A DNA stretch of 64,000 bases from Betaproteobacteria bacterium (GTDB taxonomy: Bacteria; Pseudomonadota; Gammaproteobacteria; Burkholderiales; Usitatibacteraceae), in the NCBI GenBank assembly GCA_016711875.1, contig JADJSD010000001.1:744001-808000 (forward strand), read 5' to 3'. Made by a program: the position numbers and the translations under genes. The notes below the pieces were generated by a model. It was not told the DNA's origin. It saw only the letters and a list, made by a program, of their open reading frames with translations, and made no database searches. Below are positions 60,138 through 64,000 of the stretch, in pieces (within the stretch, counting starts at the first letter, position 1; each line of letters opens with the position of its first letter).

Positions 60138-60337
60138 CCATCGAGGGCGGGAAACGCGTTGCCGATTCAGGGCGGCGCAAGCACGGACTCTTGCGGGATG
60201 GGTGCCCCGATTTTTGGGGCCAGACAACACACGTCAGGCCCCAAAAATCGACCCATCCAATGTTGGCGGCGCTGCGGCCGCCAACCTGCGACGTCCGCGC
60301 CGCCATGAATCGGCAACGCGTTTCCCGCCCTCGATGG
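60138..60337. repeat. Nested foldback (MITE-like) element downstream of pilU
   Basis: Outer arms 60138-60178 and 60297-60337 are inverted 41-bp copies with one mismatch. Inside lies a perfect 14-bp inverted repeat (60208-60221 and 60237-60250), extended by GGATGGGT (60196-60203) pairing with ACCCATCC (60251-60258). Next is a separate perfect 9-bp hairpin, GTTGGCGGC (60262-60270) with GCCGCCAAC (60277-60285). No credible gene is present. Size and arms suit a non-autonomous mobile element or a structured repeat family; no transposase is nearby and target-site duplications could not be assigned. Confidence 0.75.
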
Positions 60338-60549
60338 GGTCGTGCCCATGGATCCGGCGTCATGAATATCGGGCGCTGCGGATTCGTCGCGGCCGGCAAT
60401 GCGATCAAGCGAACCGAAGCGACGGCCTGGGGTTGGGCGGAACACGAAGCGACGCTGCCCCCACTTGCGACGCCCCGGCCGGCGGTGGTTGGCCAATTGC
60501 CCCATCCCGGAACCCAACGCCCGGCCACCCGCTGACCGCAAGCCACCTC
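60338..60549. other. Non-coding stretch between the foldback element and the kinase gene
   Basis: No supported gene is seen here. Reading frames in the stretch give only low-complexity translations. GAAGCGAC occurs twice (about 60415 and 60446). With 60019-60137 and the repeat it makes a 531-nt gap, the largest in the window. It may be repeat-derived. Confidence 0.5.
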
Positions 60550-63051
<2,502 letters not shown>

Positions 63052-63138
63052 GGGGTCGGTGCCTCGCGGGTTTTCTGGCGATTCTACGGCCTGACGGCGT
63101 AAAATAGGCCCGATTCCCTCTACCCGGCCGGAAATATC

Positions 63139-63855
<717 letters not shown>

Positions 63856-63860
63856 GCTTC

Positions 63861-64000
63861 TTGTCCCGCCAGTTCCGCCTCCCGATCGCCTTCCGGCCCC
63901 GCCTGCTGGATTGCCTGCCGGGATACTCGAAGGCCGATTTCTCGGCCGACTTCGGCGCGGGACTCACCGTGGCCCTCGTGGCCCTGCCCCTCGCGATGGC
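63861..64000 (+). CDS. SulP family inorganic anion transporter, N-terminal part
   Basis: An open frame from TTG at 63861 runs off the window end. The visible 46 residues read LDCLPGYSKADFSADFGAGL and then TVALVALPLAMA. The Y-x-x-x-D-x-x-x-D-x-x-A-G-L-T-V-A-x-V-A-x-P-x-A-M-A pattern marks the first helix of SulP (SLC26-like) sulfate, bicarbonate or carboxylate carriers. It starts 5 nt after the response regulator gene. Confidence 0.85.
   Translation, partial: MSRQFRLPIAFRPRLLDCLPGYSKADFSADFGAGLTVALVALPLAM

Noticed and set aside
60068..60535. ORFs of up to about 150 residues across the pilU-kinase gap
   Set aside because: They cross the inverted repeat arms, show no family features and exist on both strands.

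Overview
The window looks like high-GC chromosomal DNA from a betaproteobacterium, probably Burkholderiales- or Rhodocyclales-like. This rests on gene content: a NarXL-narKKGHJI-ppiC-nnrS cluster, an orphan Bug-type (TctC) binding protein, several TRAP carriers, a DUF2782-thrB pair beside polA, the leuS-lptE-holA-proA-nadD-rsfS-rlmH-maf-rng run, and yggS-proC-yggT divergent from pilTU. Genes are tightly packed, often overlap by 4 bp, and several start with TTG or GTG. No rRNA, tRNA, CRISPR array, phage or IS transposase was seen.

Layout. 1-1509: end of a TRAP carrier (dctQ tail, dctM). 1519-15874 (minus): nitrate respiration, namely narX-narL, two NarK transporters, narGHJI, a PpiC-type isomerase and NnrS. 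15947-21699: a DctS/DctR-like two-component pair divergent from a complete dctPQM TRAP system. 21749-23716: an ABC-type binding protein, a relic of a dctM 3' end, and an NRDE protein. 23833-27116: an octaheme nitrite reductase behind an FNR/DNR-like box, a CcmI-like TPR protein and a convergent Crp/Fnr regulator. Nar plus the octaheme enzyme predicts nitrate to ammonium without NrfA. 27124-37021: YHS lipoprotein, tsaC/sua5, a small membrane protein, polA, LOG protein, DUF2782, thrB, a membrane protein, uvrD. 37074-42393: a tricarballylate (TcuAB)-type locus with a GntR regulator and a palindromic operator. 42604-51961: the leuS-to-rng housekeeping run, in which maf is frameshifted and a foldback repeat sits before rng. 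51958-55418: a dynamin-like GTPase with a frameshifted tail and two more small membrane proteins. 55620-60018: yggT-proC-yggS and divergent pilT-pilU. 60138-60337: a nested foldback repeat. 60550-64000: a MASE1 hybrid kinase, a divergent OmpR-type regulator and the start of a SulP transporter.

The most unusual signal is a set of three small single-span membrane proteins (28761-28964, 54798-55034, 55200-55418). Their C-termini read AANDDDLRDAA, PANDPDFRRAA and AANDENEREAA, strikingly like the trans-translation degradation tag (AANDENYALAA in E. coli). Each gene also carries a similar short element 68-91 nt upstream of its start. This looks like a family of proteins with genome-encoded ssrA-like tails, possibly under regulated proteolysis. 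All functional calls come from reading the sequence; no database search was run.
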